Part shown: positions 34,511 to 42,276 of the stretch, piece by piece | Layout: every line of letters begins with the position of its first letter | Numbering within the stretch: the stretch's first letter is position 1 | NCBI GenBank assembly: GCA_000622025.1 | Contig: KK211388.1 | Span: forward strand, 186,001-250,000 | Reading direction: 5' to 3' | From: Lachnospiraceae bacterium AD3010 | GTDB taxonomy: Bacteria > Bacillota > Clostridia > Lachnospirales > Lachnospiraceae | DNA: 64,000 nucleotides | The notes under the pieces: generated by a model | The model's input: only the letters and a program-made list of their open reading frames with translations | What the model was told of the DNA's origin: nothing | Databases searched by the model: none | Made by a program: the position numbers and the translations under genes

Positions 34511-35323
34511 TTATTTGTTAAGCTGTTCCATAACTTTTCTGGTTATCTCTGCGATAAGAGCGGGATCAGTGTTTGCCTCGCTGCTTCCTCCTGTGGAAAC
34601 ACTGCCGCAGCCGTTTCCGCAGTTATGGCAGTTGCTGCCTCCCTTGTTCTGGCAGAGATTTGCGGGATGCTTTCCGGGAAGTCCCATCTTTCTCCTGATC
34701 TCATAGAGCTTTTCTACCGTCTTCTGGTCGAATTCCTTGGGACCGCCGAGCATTCTTGACTTGTAGAGGAGCTCTGCGTAAAACTCCAGGGACTCCATCT
34801 TGTAATATGCCTGAGTGAGATCCACTGAATAAGAAAGGGCTCCGTGGCTCTCAAGAAGAACCGCATCAAAGTAGGGAAGATATTCCTCAACCGCATCGGG
34901 TATCTCATTTGTGGAAGGTGTTCCGTACTTTGCAATGGGAACACAGCCGAGAGAGATAACAGCCTCCGGCATAATGGGCTGGGTAAGAGGGATGCCTGCG
35001 ATCGCAAAGCTTGTTGCAAAGGTGGGATGAGCATGTACCACAGCTCCGACATCAGGTCTCTTCTCATAAACCCTCATATGCATCTTTATTTCCGAAGAAG
35101 GACGGTAAGGGGCAGTTGCCTGGATAACCTCTCCCTTCTCATTTACCTTACAGATCATCTCCGGAGTCATAAAACCCTTGGAAACTCCCGTAGGTGTGCA
35201 GAGAAATTCATGGTCGTTTAACTTAACGGAAATATTTCCGTCATTTGCTGCGACCATCCCCCTGTTGTAGATCCTCTTTCCTATGTCCAGGATCTGTTTC
35301 TTGATCTCGTACTCGTTCTGCAT
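34511..35323 (-). CDS. fucA: Class II aldolase for L-fuculose/L-rhamnulose 1-phosphate with C-terminal encapsulation tag
   Basis: Splits the ketose 1-phosphate into dihydroxyacetone phosphate and L-lactaldehyde. The aldolase core (1-215) has NDGNISVKL, PSSEIKMHMRVY and VVHAHPTFATSFAIAG with the zinc histidines. After a linker with CHNCGNGCGS, a C-terminal helix DPALIAEITRKVMEQLNK resembles a cargo tag. Such tagged aldolases are known from fucose/rhamnose microcompartments. First gene of the long minus-strand operon, with AAGGAGG before the ATG and a consensus promoter about 100 bases upstream. FucA fits better than the separate RhaD family, but either sugar phosphate may be used. Confidence 0.88.
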   Translation of the reverse strand: MQNEYEIKKQILDIGKRIYNRGMVAANDGNISVKLNDHEFLCTPTGVSKGFMTPEMICKVNEKGEVIQATAPYRPSSEIKMHMRVYEKRPDVGAVVHAHPTFATSFAIAGIPLTQPIMPEAVISLGCVPIAKYGTPSTNEIPDAVEEYLPYFDAVLLESHGALSYSVDLTQAYYKMESLEFYAELLYKSRMLGGPKEFDQKTVEKLYEIRRKMGLPGKHPANLCQNKGGSNCHNCGNGCGSVSTGGSSEANTDPALIAEITRKVMEQLNK

Positions 35324-35423
35324 AATTTCTAACCTCCTTAAGATCTAAGTATGCAAAATCATTATGCCGCCTGTTTATCTGTTTTTGTGGCTGTATCTGT
35401 TGAGAATTGTTGCTTTATGACCG

Positions 35424-35452
35424 ATTATAGACGGCAAAACCACATTTGTCAA
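35424..35452 (-). promoter_or_regulatory. Perfect sigma-A promoter of the fucA-pduP-shell operon
   Basis: Minus strand TTGACA (35452-35447), exactly 17 bases, TATAAT (35429-35424). A match this perfect is rare and normally needs tight repression. The transcript has a leader of roughly 95 bases before the aldolase ATG, with several CAACA repeats. Confidence 0.9.
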
Positions 35453-35468
35453 CAACATTTATGTTGTT
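35451..35468. promoter_or_regulatory. 18-bp perfect palindrome overlapping the -35 box (candidate operator)
   Basis: AACAACATTTATGTTGTT is fully palindromic and shares two bases with the -35 of the fucA promoter. Position and symmetry fit a repressor or activator site, most simply for the DeoR protein at 26549-27322. It could also act as a weak hairpin after the activase gene on the other side. Confidence 0.6.
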
Positions 35469-35477
35469 TTTAAAAAA

Positions 35478-36278
35478 TCATCCACCTATGATACATTCAA
35501 TGCCACATTTCTCAACAATACTTTTCAGTTCTGTCATTTTCTGTTGATTCGGTGGAAGTACATCCCCCATGGCGTATTCACGACCGAGACCCACATATTT
35601 GTCATATCCCAGCCTGTGATAGGGAAGTATGTGCATGACCCTGGCCCCCGGAAGTGATGCTGCAAACTGTGCTATAGCCTGTATTTCCCCCGGTTCGTCA
35701 TTAAAGCCCGGGATAACGGGAGTCCTTATGATAAGCTCTGTACGGCCGTCCGCTGCGACCTTCTTCGCGTTTTCCAGAGCCAGGCCGTTTTCGCTCCCGG
35801 TAAATTCCTTATGCTTCCTCCCGTCCATATGCTTTATGTCCATAAGATACTGGTCCAGAAAGGGGAGGACCATTTCGATCCTTCCGTAATCAACATTTGC
35901 CATGCTCTCAAGGGCAGTAGAATATCCCCGGTCCTTTGCGGCACGGAAGAGATCTCTTGCAAACTCAGGCTGCAGAAGGCTTTCTCCTCCGGAAAGGGTT
36001 AAGCCCCCTCCGCTCCGGTAGTAGTATCTCCTGTCCTTATCAACGGTCTCCATAACCTCCCGGACAGTCACATCCTTTCCGACAGTCTTTATCTTCCCGT
36101 CTGGAGTTCTCATCTCCTCTGTTTCATATGACTGTGACTCCGGGTTGCAGCACCAGCGGCAACGGAATATGCAGCCCTTAAGGAACACTATGGTCCTTAT
36201 GCCGCGCCCGTCATGTACGGAATATCTCTGTATATCAAATATCCTTCCCTTTGTATCAAGGTAATCCATTATTTCCAT
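35478..36278 (-). CDS. Glycyl-radical enzyme activase (radical SAM)
   Basis: 266 residues. Radical SAM cluster motif CIFRCRWCCNPE near residue 36 and SAM-binding SGGESLLQPEFARDL. It lacks the two-cluster ferredoxin insert of many pyruvate-formate-lyase activase relatives, so the part between the radical SAM Cys motif and GGGLTLSGGES is short. Its job is to place the glycyl radical on the dehydratase encoded 44 bases upstream. Stop is followed by the promoter of the next operon. Pairing with its substrate gene makes the assignment firm. Confidence 0.9.
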   Translation of the reverse strand: MEIMDYLDTKGRIFDIQRYSVHDGRGIRTIVFLKGCIFRCRWCCNPESQSYETEEMRTPDGKIKTVGKDVTVREVMETVDKDRRYYYRSGGGLTLSGGESLLQPEFARDLFRAAKDRGYSTALESMANVDYGRIEMVLPFLDQYLMDIKHMDGRKHKEFTGSENGLALENAKKVAADGRTELIIRTPVIPGFNDEPGEIQAIAQFAASLPGARVMHILPYHRLGYDKYVGLGREYAMGDVLPPNQQKMTELKSIVEKCGIECIIGG

Positions 36279-36322
36279 ATAACTTATCTCTAAGCCTCTG
36301 TTCCAATCGGTATCTAACGCAC

Positions 36323-38854
36323 TTACTCCAGTAAGGCTGTCTGCTCTGTACGCCTGATGATATCGTCCTGCAGATTTTTTGAAAGCGTGGTAAACAATGC
36401 GGAATATCCTGCAACCCTCACAACCAGAGCCCTGTATTTATCCGGGTTTTTCTGTGCGTCAAGAAGGGTTTCACGGTCGATAACGTTAAACTGCATATGC
36501 ATACCCTTATTGTCAAAATAGGTCCTTATGAGATTTCCGAAATCCGAAAGCCCCTTCTCCCCCTGAAGGGCAGAGGGATGGAATTTCTGATTTAGAAGCG
36601 TTCCGTTGGACGCTATGCCGTGGTCTATACGGGCAACAGAATTGGCTGTGGCCGTAGGACCGTTGGTATCTCTTCCTGCCATTGGACCTATTCCGTCAGC
36701 AACAGGAGTATGGGCAAGTCTTCCGTCAGGCGTAGCCCCCGTCTGCTCACCCAAGGGCACATTTGCAGATACGGGATAGATACCCGCCTGGTACACGCCT
36801 CCTCTGGGATTCTTATAGCTGTTTAAGGGCTTCGTATAGAGATATGCGGTTTCTCTCGCAAAGAAATCCACTTCTTCTATGTCATTTCCGTACTTCGGCA
36901 GTGCATTGATCTCATTCAGCAGCTCGTCAAATCTCTTTCTGTCCTCATCACTTACGGAATTCTGCACATTGGCGATTATCAGGGCAATATCATTTTCATC
37001 AAGCTCTCTTCCCTCTTCCGTAAGCTTTCTGGCTACGGCAGAGGCGATATTCGCTGCGGACACGCTGTCCAGGCCCTTTCCGAAATTCAGCATCATTGCA
37101 CGCCTGTATTCCTCCAGGGTGATGTAATGCCTGTTGTACACAAGCTCCCTCACGGCATAGAGGGAATCAGCCGCATTTGCTATGCCGAAGCACTGCGGGC
37201 CTGTGAAATTGTAGACCGCGCCGCCCTGCTCGGTGGTAAGGCCTCTTTTAATGCAGTCATCCACCATACAGGAAAGCCAGGGAAGGGGAACCCTCTCCGC
37301 GTGGGCTCTGTCTATGGAATTATCGGAATTTACAAGAAGCTCGATCTGATACTCCATCTGCTTCTTGTAGGCATTCCAGAAATCTTCAAAGGTCTTAAGC
37401 TCGGAAAGCTCTCCGGTCTGAATGCTTACCCTTTCCCCGTTCTCATATCCGTTTGAAAAAACAAATTCCAGAGGTCTGCACATATTAAAGAAGGCAGCAT
37501 CATGCCAGCCCATGGTCTTTCCGCCCTTCTGCGGCTCCACGCAGCCTATGACATCATAGTCCCTTGCATCTTCTTCACTTATTCCTCTTGCCATCATTGA
37601 GGGGATTATGACCTCGTCATTGTAGTATGCAGGCATGCCCATCCCTGTACGGGTAAGAGCCGCAGCCTCCCTCATAACCTCCGCGGGGGTAAGGTTCCAT
37701 ACCCTTAAAGACAGTGACGGCGCGGGCAGATGCACATCATCCTCCGCCCATATGCACATTAAGGTCAGGTCATTCGTGGCATCCTTTCCGTCAACACCCA
37801 TTCCGCCGACAGTAAGGTTCTGGAACAGGGAATAGCCCGCAAAGCCCTTTGCTGAAGCCTCATCCCGGCACTTATTTAAGTCATTGAACTTAACCCATAC
37901 ACAGTCAAGATATTCCTGTGCCTGATCCCTGGTGATCCTTCCGCTCTCGATATCCTTTCTGTAATAGGGATACATATACTGGTCGAATCTTCCCGGGGAA
38001 ATGGAGTGTCCGGATGATTCCAGCTGCAGAAGCTGCTGCAAAAACCAGAAGGTCTGGCAGGCCTCATAAAAGCTTCCGGCGCCCTTACGGGGAACATTCC
38101 TGCAGTTAGCAGCGATAAGGCGGAGTTCCTCTTTTCTCTTCAGATCTCCTTCGCTTTCAGCCATTTTATCCGCAAGAGCCGCATATCTTTCCGCATAACG
38201 TATAACGGCACGGCAGCTTATTATCATGGCTTCAAGGAGATAGTGCTTTTCACAGTAATTCCCGTCGGTTATCCTGCAATTTGAAAGCTCCTCCTCTATC
38301 TCCTTTATCTTTCCTTCAAACCCCTTTTCAATTATCTCCCAGTACTTGACGGTGATATGGCCGACACCGTTATAGTAGTAGTTTCCGGTTGTGAAGACAT
38401 TGTGCCTTATAGCCGTCTTTGTTTCATCCGTCATGAAATATTCCGCAAGCTCGCTTGAGGTTTTTCCCTTCCAGTAGGGATGGACCTTCCTCAAAGCTTC
38501 CTTCGTCTCATCGGAAATATAAAAGGGATCCGCCTCCCTTCTTTCCAGAGTCTCAAACTCCGGCTCAAGCCAGGCATAGGAAAACTCCGGATAGGTCTGG
38601 CAGCCCCTTGGCGCCAGGGTCGTGGAGCCCACGATAAGCTCCTTATCCCTTATAACAATGGGAATATTATCCAGTATGTGTTCAAAGGCATGAGCTCTTC
38701 TCATAACCATTGGCTCGTTTTCCGTTTCCTTATAGCTCTCCGTTATAAGGACCGCTCTCGCTGCCTCAACTTCAGGCATTTTCGCGTACAAATCCTTAAC
38801 AAGGCTGTCTATCCGCGGAGATTTTTTTGTACGTACGGTATTGAATCTTTCCAT
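36323..38854 (-). CDS. B12-independent propanediol dehydratase (glycyl radical enzyme)
   Basis: 843 residues, the normal length for glycyl radical diol dehydratases. The catalytic thiyl Cys is in DVIGCVEPQKGG near 438 and the radical Gly in VRVAGYSALFTTLSKNLQ near 815. GCVEP and the following Glu fit the diol/glycerol dehydratase and choline lyase branch, not pyruvate formate-lyase, whose active site has a Cys pair. Choline lyase is disfavoured because the locus has a sugar-phosphate aldolase. It dehydrates (S)-1,2-propanediol to propanal. Unlike the other enzymes of the locus it has no extra tag segment. Driven by a perfect promoter. Confidence 0.9.
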   Translation of the reverse strand: MERFNTVRTKKSPRIDSLVKDLYAKMPEVEAARAVLITESYKETENEPMVMRRAHAFEHILDNIPIVIRDKELIVGSTTLAPRGCQTYPEFSYAWLEPEFETLERREADPFYISDETKEALRKVHPYWKGKTSSELAEYFMTDETKTAIRHNVFTTGNYYYNGVGHITVKYWEIIEKGFEGKIKEIEEELSNCRITDGNYCEKHYLLEAMIISCRAVIRYAERYAALADKMAESEGDLKRKEELRLIAANCRNVPRKGAGSFYEACQTFWFLQQLLQLESSGHSISPGRFDQYMYPYYRKDIESGRITRDQAQEYLDCVWVKFNDLNKCRDEASAKGFAGYSLFQNLTVGGMGVDGKDATNDLTLMCIWAEDDVHLPAPSLSLRVWNLTPAEVMREAAALTRTGMGMPAYYNDEVIIPSMMARGISEEDARDYDVIGCVEPQKGGKTMGWHDAAFFNMCRPLEFVFSNGYENGERVSIQTGELSELKTFEDFWNAYKKQMEYQIELLVNSDNSIDRAHAERVPLPWLSCMVDDCIKRGLTTEQGGAVYNFTGPQCFGIANAADSLYAVRELVYNRHYITLEEYRRAMMLNFGKGLDSVSAANIASAVARKLTEEGRELDENDIALIIANVQNSVSDEDRKRFDELLNEINALPKYGNDIEEVDFFARETAYLYTKPLNSYKNPRGGVYQAGIYPVSANVPLGEQTGATPDGRLAHTPVADGIGPMAGRDTNGPTATANSVARIDHGIASNGTLLNQKFHPSALQGEKGLSDFGNLIRTYFDNKGMHMQFNVIDRETLLDAQKNPDKYRALVVRVAGYSALFTTLSKNLQDDIIRRTEQTALLE

Positions 38855-38927
38855 AATCCTGTCCGTCCTTTATATGCTTAGATAAGTATCTGTTCATAAA
38901 TAAATCTTCACCTTTGGCTTATTTTGG

Positions 38928-38956
38928 ATTATAGTTTGGGTTTTGTGGGTTGTCAA
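38928..38956 (-). promoter_or_regulatory. Perfect sigma-A promoter of the dehydratase-activase operon
   Basis: Minus strand TTGACA (38956-38951), 17 bases, TATAAT (38933-38928), about 65 bases before the dehydratase ATG. Runs of CCACA and AACCC around it could be regulator half-sites. The gap 38855-39395 holds this promoter, the long-hairpin element and otherwise nothing recognisable. Confidence 0.9.
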
Positions 38957-39068
38957 GATATTTCTGTGGATTTGTGTGGTTTCTTGTGCTGACGGGGTGG
39001 GCGGAGTTGTAACCCCTGACAGATACAGGGCCACAGTATATTTCAGACAGTATGTGTCCGTCTTCAAT

Positions 39069-39243
39069 GGATCACCGGGCGGTATGTGTATGGCAGATTG
39101 ATAGCGAACGACTGCAGTTTTGTGCCGAAATTTGGCGGCGCGTAGCGAGAACGCTTTTTTCGAGCCAGAGCGCCGTCCAGATATTTCGGTACAAAACAAA
39201 GGTAGTGAGCGTAATCTGCCATACACATACCGCCCGGTGATCC
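39069..39243 (+). ncRNA. Long-hairpin element copy B (possible structured RNA)
   Basis: The outer stem of 31 bases (39069-39099, GGATCACCGGGCGGTATGTG and on) pairs without a mismatch with 39213-39243. Inside are a conserved asymmetric loop (GATAGCGAACGACTGCAG facing AAAGGTAGTGAGCGT), a TTTTGTGCCGAAAT stem and a GC-rich tip. The inner parts are nearly identical to copy A at 22742-22915, while the outer stem differs at many positions but stays paired. Orientation is plus by the G-U pairs in copy A. No promoter is evident. Confidence 0.65.
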
Positions 39244-39395
39244 ACTCATGTCCGGCGGTCAACTCTGCTGACATCTTCATCTCGCCTCTCCTGCGATATA
39301 AAAAAACTCCCCCCCGGGACCGGAAGTGACAAGCGGTACCCAAAGAGGAGAATTTTCAGATCAGGAAATAACTTTAAGCTGCTACATGGAAAGCA

Positions 39396-39605
39396 TCAAA
39401 GCAGAAATGTCGGTAAGGGGGTATTTAGTCCGTAGTGGGCGTTTATGCCCTCGTCCTGTGAAACCGTTGCAAACACCTGCTCATTTGTTCCGGTGATCAC
39501 AGACTTGGTCACGGTTTTCTTTACCGCTGTTTCCTTAGCCTTTTCATTTCCTTCCGTAGCGGAGCTCTCGATCGCTCTCTTAACACTGCTCTTTCCTACT
39601 GCCAT
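39396..39605 (-). CDS. Small basic protein downstream of ParA
   Basis: 69 residues with AAAGGAG nine bases before the ATG, so translation is credible. Begins MAVGKSSVKRAIESSATEGN, continues with a Lys/Thr-rich stretch, and has no membrane helix. I do not recognise a named family. It lies 36 bases behind an orphan parA-like gene on the same strand and probably shares its transcript. A small ParA partner, in the place where a ParB or adaptor would be, is the simplest idea, but this rests on position only. Confidence 0.7.
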   Translation of the reverse strand: MAVGKSSVKRAIESSATEGNEKAKETAVKKTVTKSVITGTNEQVFATVSQDEGINAHYGLNTPLPTFLL

Positions 39606-39641
39606 AACCTTTACTCCTTTCTTTCTCAGTAAATTTTAGCT

Positions 39642-40427
39642 TTATTCCACAAGCTTCAGGATATCATCCGTAAGCTCCTCGTATTCCATGGCGCTTCTGG
39701 CGCTTTTCCTGTAGGCCGTTACGGGCCGGGAATTATCCTGTGCCCATTCGATGGTGCTGTCTACTCTTATTACGGTGTCAAAAATATGGATATCCTTCAT
39801 ATCCTTAAGGAACTCCTGTGTGTCCCTGAAATAATTTTTCCTCACATTTACCTTTGTAAGTACTATGCCGAGGATCTCCGGGTGCTTTCCCTTACCCCGG
39901 ACCTTCCCGATATATGAGACCATATTGGCAAGTCCGAAAAGCCCCCAGGGGGAAGCCTCCACGGGTATGACCACATGATCTGTTACCTTCAGTATGTTCC
40001 TGACCCATAGTCCCAGAGTCGGCGGCACATCGAGAAGTATATAGTCATAGCTTTTCTTTTCGGTAAGCTCTCTTAAGCACTCCTTAAGGCAATCCTCTCT
40101 TCCGCCCATTTCATAGAGAACCTCTTCGATCTCGCTTAACCGGATGGATGCCGGCACTATATCGAGTCCCTGAAAGAAGGTCGGTACCGCCAGCTCTTCT
40201 ATGCCTTTCTTCCCGGAGATCAGGTTAAAGACATTGTTCTCTCCGGAATCATACTCCATAACTCTCTGTTCATCAAGAAAGGAAAGGGACAGATTCATCT
40301 GCATATCACAGTCGATAATCAGAACCTTTTTTCCTCTTTCCGCCAGACAGTAGGCCACATTCGAGCAGGTGGTGGTCTTTCCCGAACCGCCCTTATTATT
40401 TGCAAAGCTTAGGATTTGTGTCTTCAT
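39642..40427 (-). CDS. ParA-family Walker ATPase (orphan)
   Basis: 261 residues. Deviant Walker A NNKGGSGKTTTCSNVAY, Walker A' VLIIDCDMQMNLSLS and Walker B YDYILLDVPPTLG are complete. Such ATPases position plasmids, chromosomes or protein arrays. No parB, parS or plasmid gene lies nearby; the only companion is a 69-residue protein. ATG 40427 is chosen because the residues upstream are unlike the family; a TACAAT box eight bases before it suggests a leaderless mRNA, although GGTGG directly before the ATG is also present. Confidence 0.88.
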   Translation of the reverse strand: MKTQILSFANNKGGSGKTTTCSNVAYCLAERGKKVLIIDCDMQMNLSLSFLDEQRVMEYDSGENNVFNLISGKKGIEELAVPTFFQGLDIVPASIRLSEIEEVLYEMGGREDCLKECLRELTEKKSYDYILLDVPPTLGLWVRNILKVTDHVVIPVEASPWGLFGLANMVSYIGKVRGKGKHPEILGIVLTKVNVRKNYFRDTQEFLKDMKDIHIFDTVIRVDSTIEWAQDNSRPVTAYRKSARSAMEYEELTDDILKLVE

Positions 40428-40434
40428 GACCACC

Positions 40435-40463
40435 ATTGTATAATAAAGCCGCCCCATTCGCAA
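40435..40463 (-). promoter_or_regulatory. Putative promoter at the parA start codon
   Basis: Minus strand TTGCGA (40463-40458), 17 bases, TACAAT (40440-40435), last base eight bases before the ATG. Predicts transcription start at the start codon. Confidence 0.4.
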
Positions 40464-40547
40464 ATCAAAAGAGATTGATGATAGTATTTAAAATCCGGAT
40501 GTGATAAACTATATTAAACCGGATCGACAGAAAAGAGAAACGTTACC

Positions 40548-41051
40548 ATGGATGAAAGAAAAAAACTACTAAGAAAAGCGGGACTGCAGATAAGTGTATA
40601 TATGGGGATCACCATGAGCTTCTTCCTGTCCCTTATTGAAAATGTACTGTCAGGGCACTTCGACCTAGCGCTCTTTCTGGCAACCTTTGCACTGAGTACC
40701 ACCTTAAGCCTGATAATCGGTTTCGTAGTCCCCATTGCGCTCATAAACTCTACTGTCGCAGAAAAGCTCGGTGCCGGAACTATTGCCGCAAAGATCGTAT
40801 CCTCTCTTATTTCAGATCTTATCTATACTCCGGTTCTGACCCTTGCCATGGTGTCGGTCGTAAGGGTTATGCTCCCCAGGGAGGCTATTGACAATCTGCC
40901 TTCACTGCCGAAGATGTTTATTGGCTCCCTTATTCCCGCCATGATAATTGGTTTTATACTTATTATGATCTTTATTCCGCTCTTCCAGAAAATAGTCACT
41001 GCAAATCTGGGTCTTGATCGTCCTCCCGAACCGCGGGGGAAGGCAGAGTGA
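40548..41051 (+). CDS. Small membrane protein, four predicted helices
   Basis: 167 residues. Helices at about 17-30, 38-62, 85-105 and 123-148 with charged ends; two halves look alike in layout (helix pair followed by a polar loop). It resembles small integral membrane proteins of the DUF2798 kind, but I could not confirm this. The ATG follows AGAAACGTTACC, a weak ribosome site. Its last 56 bases overlap the end of the convergent CorC-type gene, an unusual amount for this compact genome. Confidence 0.65.
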   Translation: MDERKKLLRKAGLQISVYMGITMSFFLSLIENVLSGHFDLALFLATFALSTTLSLIIGFVVPIALINSTVAEKLGAGTIAAKIVSSLISDLIYTPVLTLAMVSVVRVMLPREAIDNLPSLPKMFIGSLIPAMIIGFILIMIFIPLFQKIVTANLGLDRPPEPRGKAE

Positions 41052-42276
41052 TCTTTACTCTCTCTATACGGTTCTTTCCCGTACTTATGACCTCAAAGAC
41101 AGTACCGTCCTCCATTGAGCATCTTTCCCCGGCTCCCGGAAGGTGATCAAGCTTTTCTATCACCAATCCTCCGAGGGAGTCGTAGTCATCGGAATCAAAA
41201 TCCGTACCCAGAGCGTCGTTCAGGTCGTCAAGCTTTACTCCCGCATCTACGTCAAACACCTGTTTATCCTTATCGATACAGCGTATGAGATCTATTTCAT
41301 CCGCATCATACTCATCTCTTATCTCACCCACTATCTCTTCCAGGAGATCCTCCATTGTTATGATCCCCTCCGCAGCGCCGTACTCATTCAGAACTATAGC
41401 CATCGTAACGGAATTCTTTTTCATATCGGTTAAGAGCTCGCTGGTCCTCTTCATTTCATAGGTATACCAGGCATCCCTCATATAGTCCCGTACCCGGAAA
41501 TTATCCGCTTTTGCAAAAAAGACATCCTTCATATTGAGGATACCGACGATATTGTCCGTATCCTCGGCATAGACAGGAAGTCTGGAATAAAACTCCTCCG
41601 CAAATTTCTTCGTTACGTCCTCATAGGATGCACTGATATTTACAAGACTCACATCTATACGCGGGATCATAATATCCCTTGCCCTGCTGTCTCCGAAATC
41701 CACCACGTTATTTATTATCTTCTTTTCGGATCCCTCAATGACGCCGTCCTCATGGCTCACATCCACAAAGGTACGGAGCTCGCTTTCGGTAAGGGGGTTA
41801 TCTGCATTCCCGAGGTCGATTCCAAAGGGCTTCAGGATAAGGGAGGAAATAGAATTAATAATAAAGATAAGAGGGGTGAAGATCCACATAAGCCAGTAGA
41901 TGATACCGGATACAAAGAGTGCCACAGGCTCCGAATACTTTGCAGCCACACTCTTCGGCGTGATCTCCCCGAAGATCAGAAGTATAAAGGTCATGATCGC
42001 GGTCATAACGGCCACGCTTAAATCTATACTTATGGCGATCACAGTAGCAAGGGCAGAGGCCGCCATATTTACTATGTTATTGCCGATAAGAACGGCAGAC
42101 AGCATCTTTACCGAGTCATCATGTATCTTCAGGAGGCGGACGGCCCTCTTATCCTTATCGGCTATAGAGCGCAGTTTTATCCTGTTTACCGAAGTGAGTG
42201 CAGTCTCGGACCCGGAAAAAAAAGCGGACAGCAGTATCAGCAGTATCAGGCAGACCCATTTAAAACAGTCCTTCAA
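40996..42276 (-). CDS. CNNM/CorC-type protein (DUF21, CBS pair, CorC_HlyC)
   Basis: 426 residues. DUF21 membrane domain (1-185) with AFFSGSETALTSVN and FGEITPKSVAAKYSEP, then two CBS domains (VPIYAE-type segment RLPVYAEDTDNIVGIL, then VLNEYGAAEGIITMEDLLEEIVGEI) and a C-terminal CorC_HlyC domain (GGLVIEKLDHLPGAGE). Relatives take part in magnesium transport or resistance; older annotations call them hemolysins. The ATG overlaps the galK stop by four bases. Tail-to-tail overlap of 56 bases with the plus-strand membrane gene. Confidence 0.9.
   Translation of the reverse strand: MKDCFKWVCLILLILLSAFFSGSETALTSVNRIKLRSIADKDKRAVRLLKIHDDSVKMLSAVLIGNNIVNMAASALATVIAISIDLSVAVMTAIMTFILLIFGEITPKSVAAKYSEPVALFVSGIIYWLMWIFTPLIFIINSISSLILKPFGIDLGNADNPLTESELRTFVDVSHEDGVIEGSEKKIINNVVDFGDSRARDIMIPRIDVSLVNISASYEDVTKKFAEEFYSRLPVYAEDTDNIVGILNMKDVFFAKADNFRVRDYMRDAWYTYEMKRTSELLTDMKKNSVTMAIVLNEYGAAEGIITMEDLLEEIVGEIRDEYDADEIDLIRCIDKDKQVFDVDAGVKLDDLNDALGTDFDSDDYDSLGGLVIEKLDHLPGAGERCSMEDGTVFEVISTGKNRIERVKITLPSPAVREDDQDPDLQ

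Noticed and set aside
36323-38854. Choline trimethylamine-lyase (CutC) identity for the glycyl radical enzyme
   Set aside because: The locus has a tagged sugar-phosphate aldolase, rhamnulokinase and PduP/PduL, which fit propanediol; no choline genes are present.
39642-40427. ParA as sign of an integrated plasmid or phage
   Set aside because: No replication, mobilisation, integrase or phage genes and no attachment-site repeats nearby.
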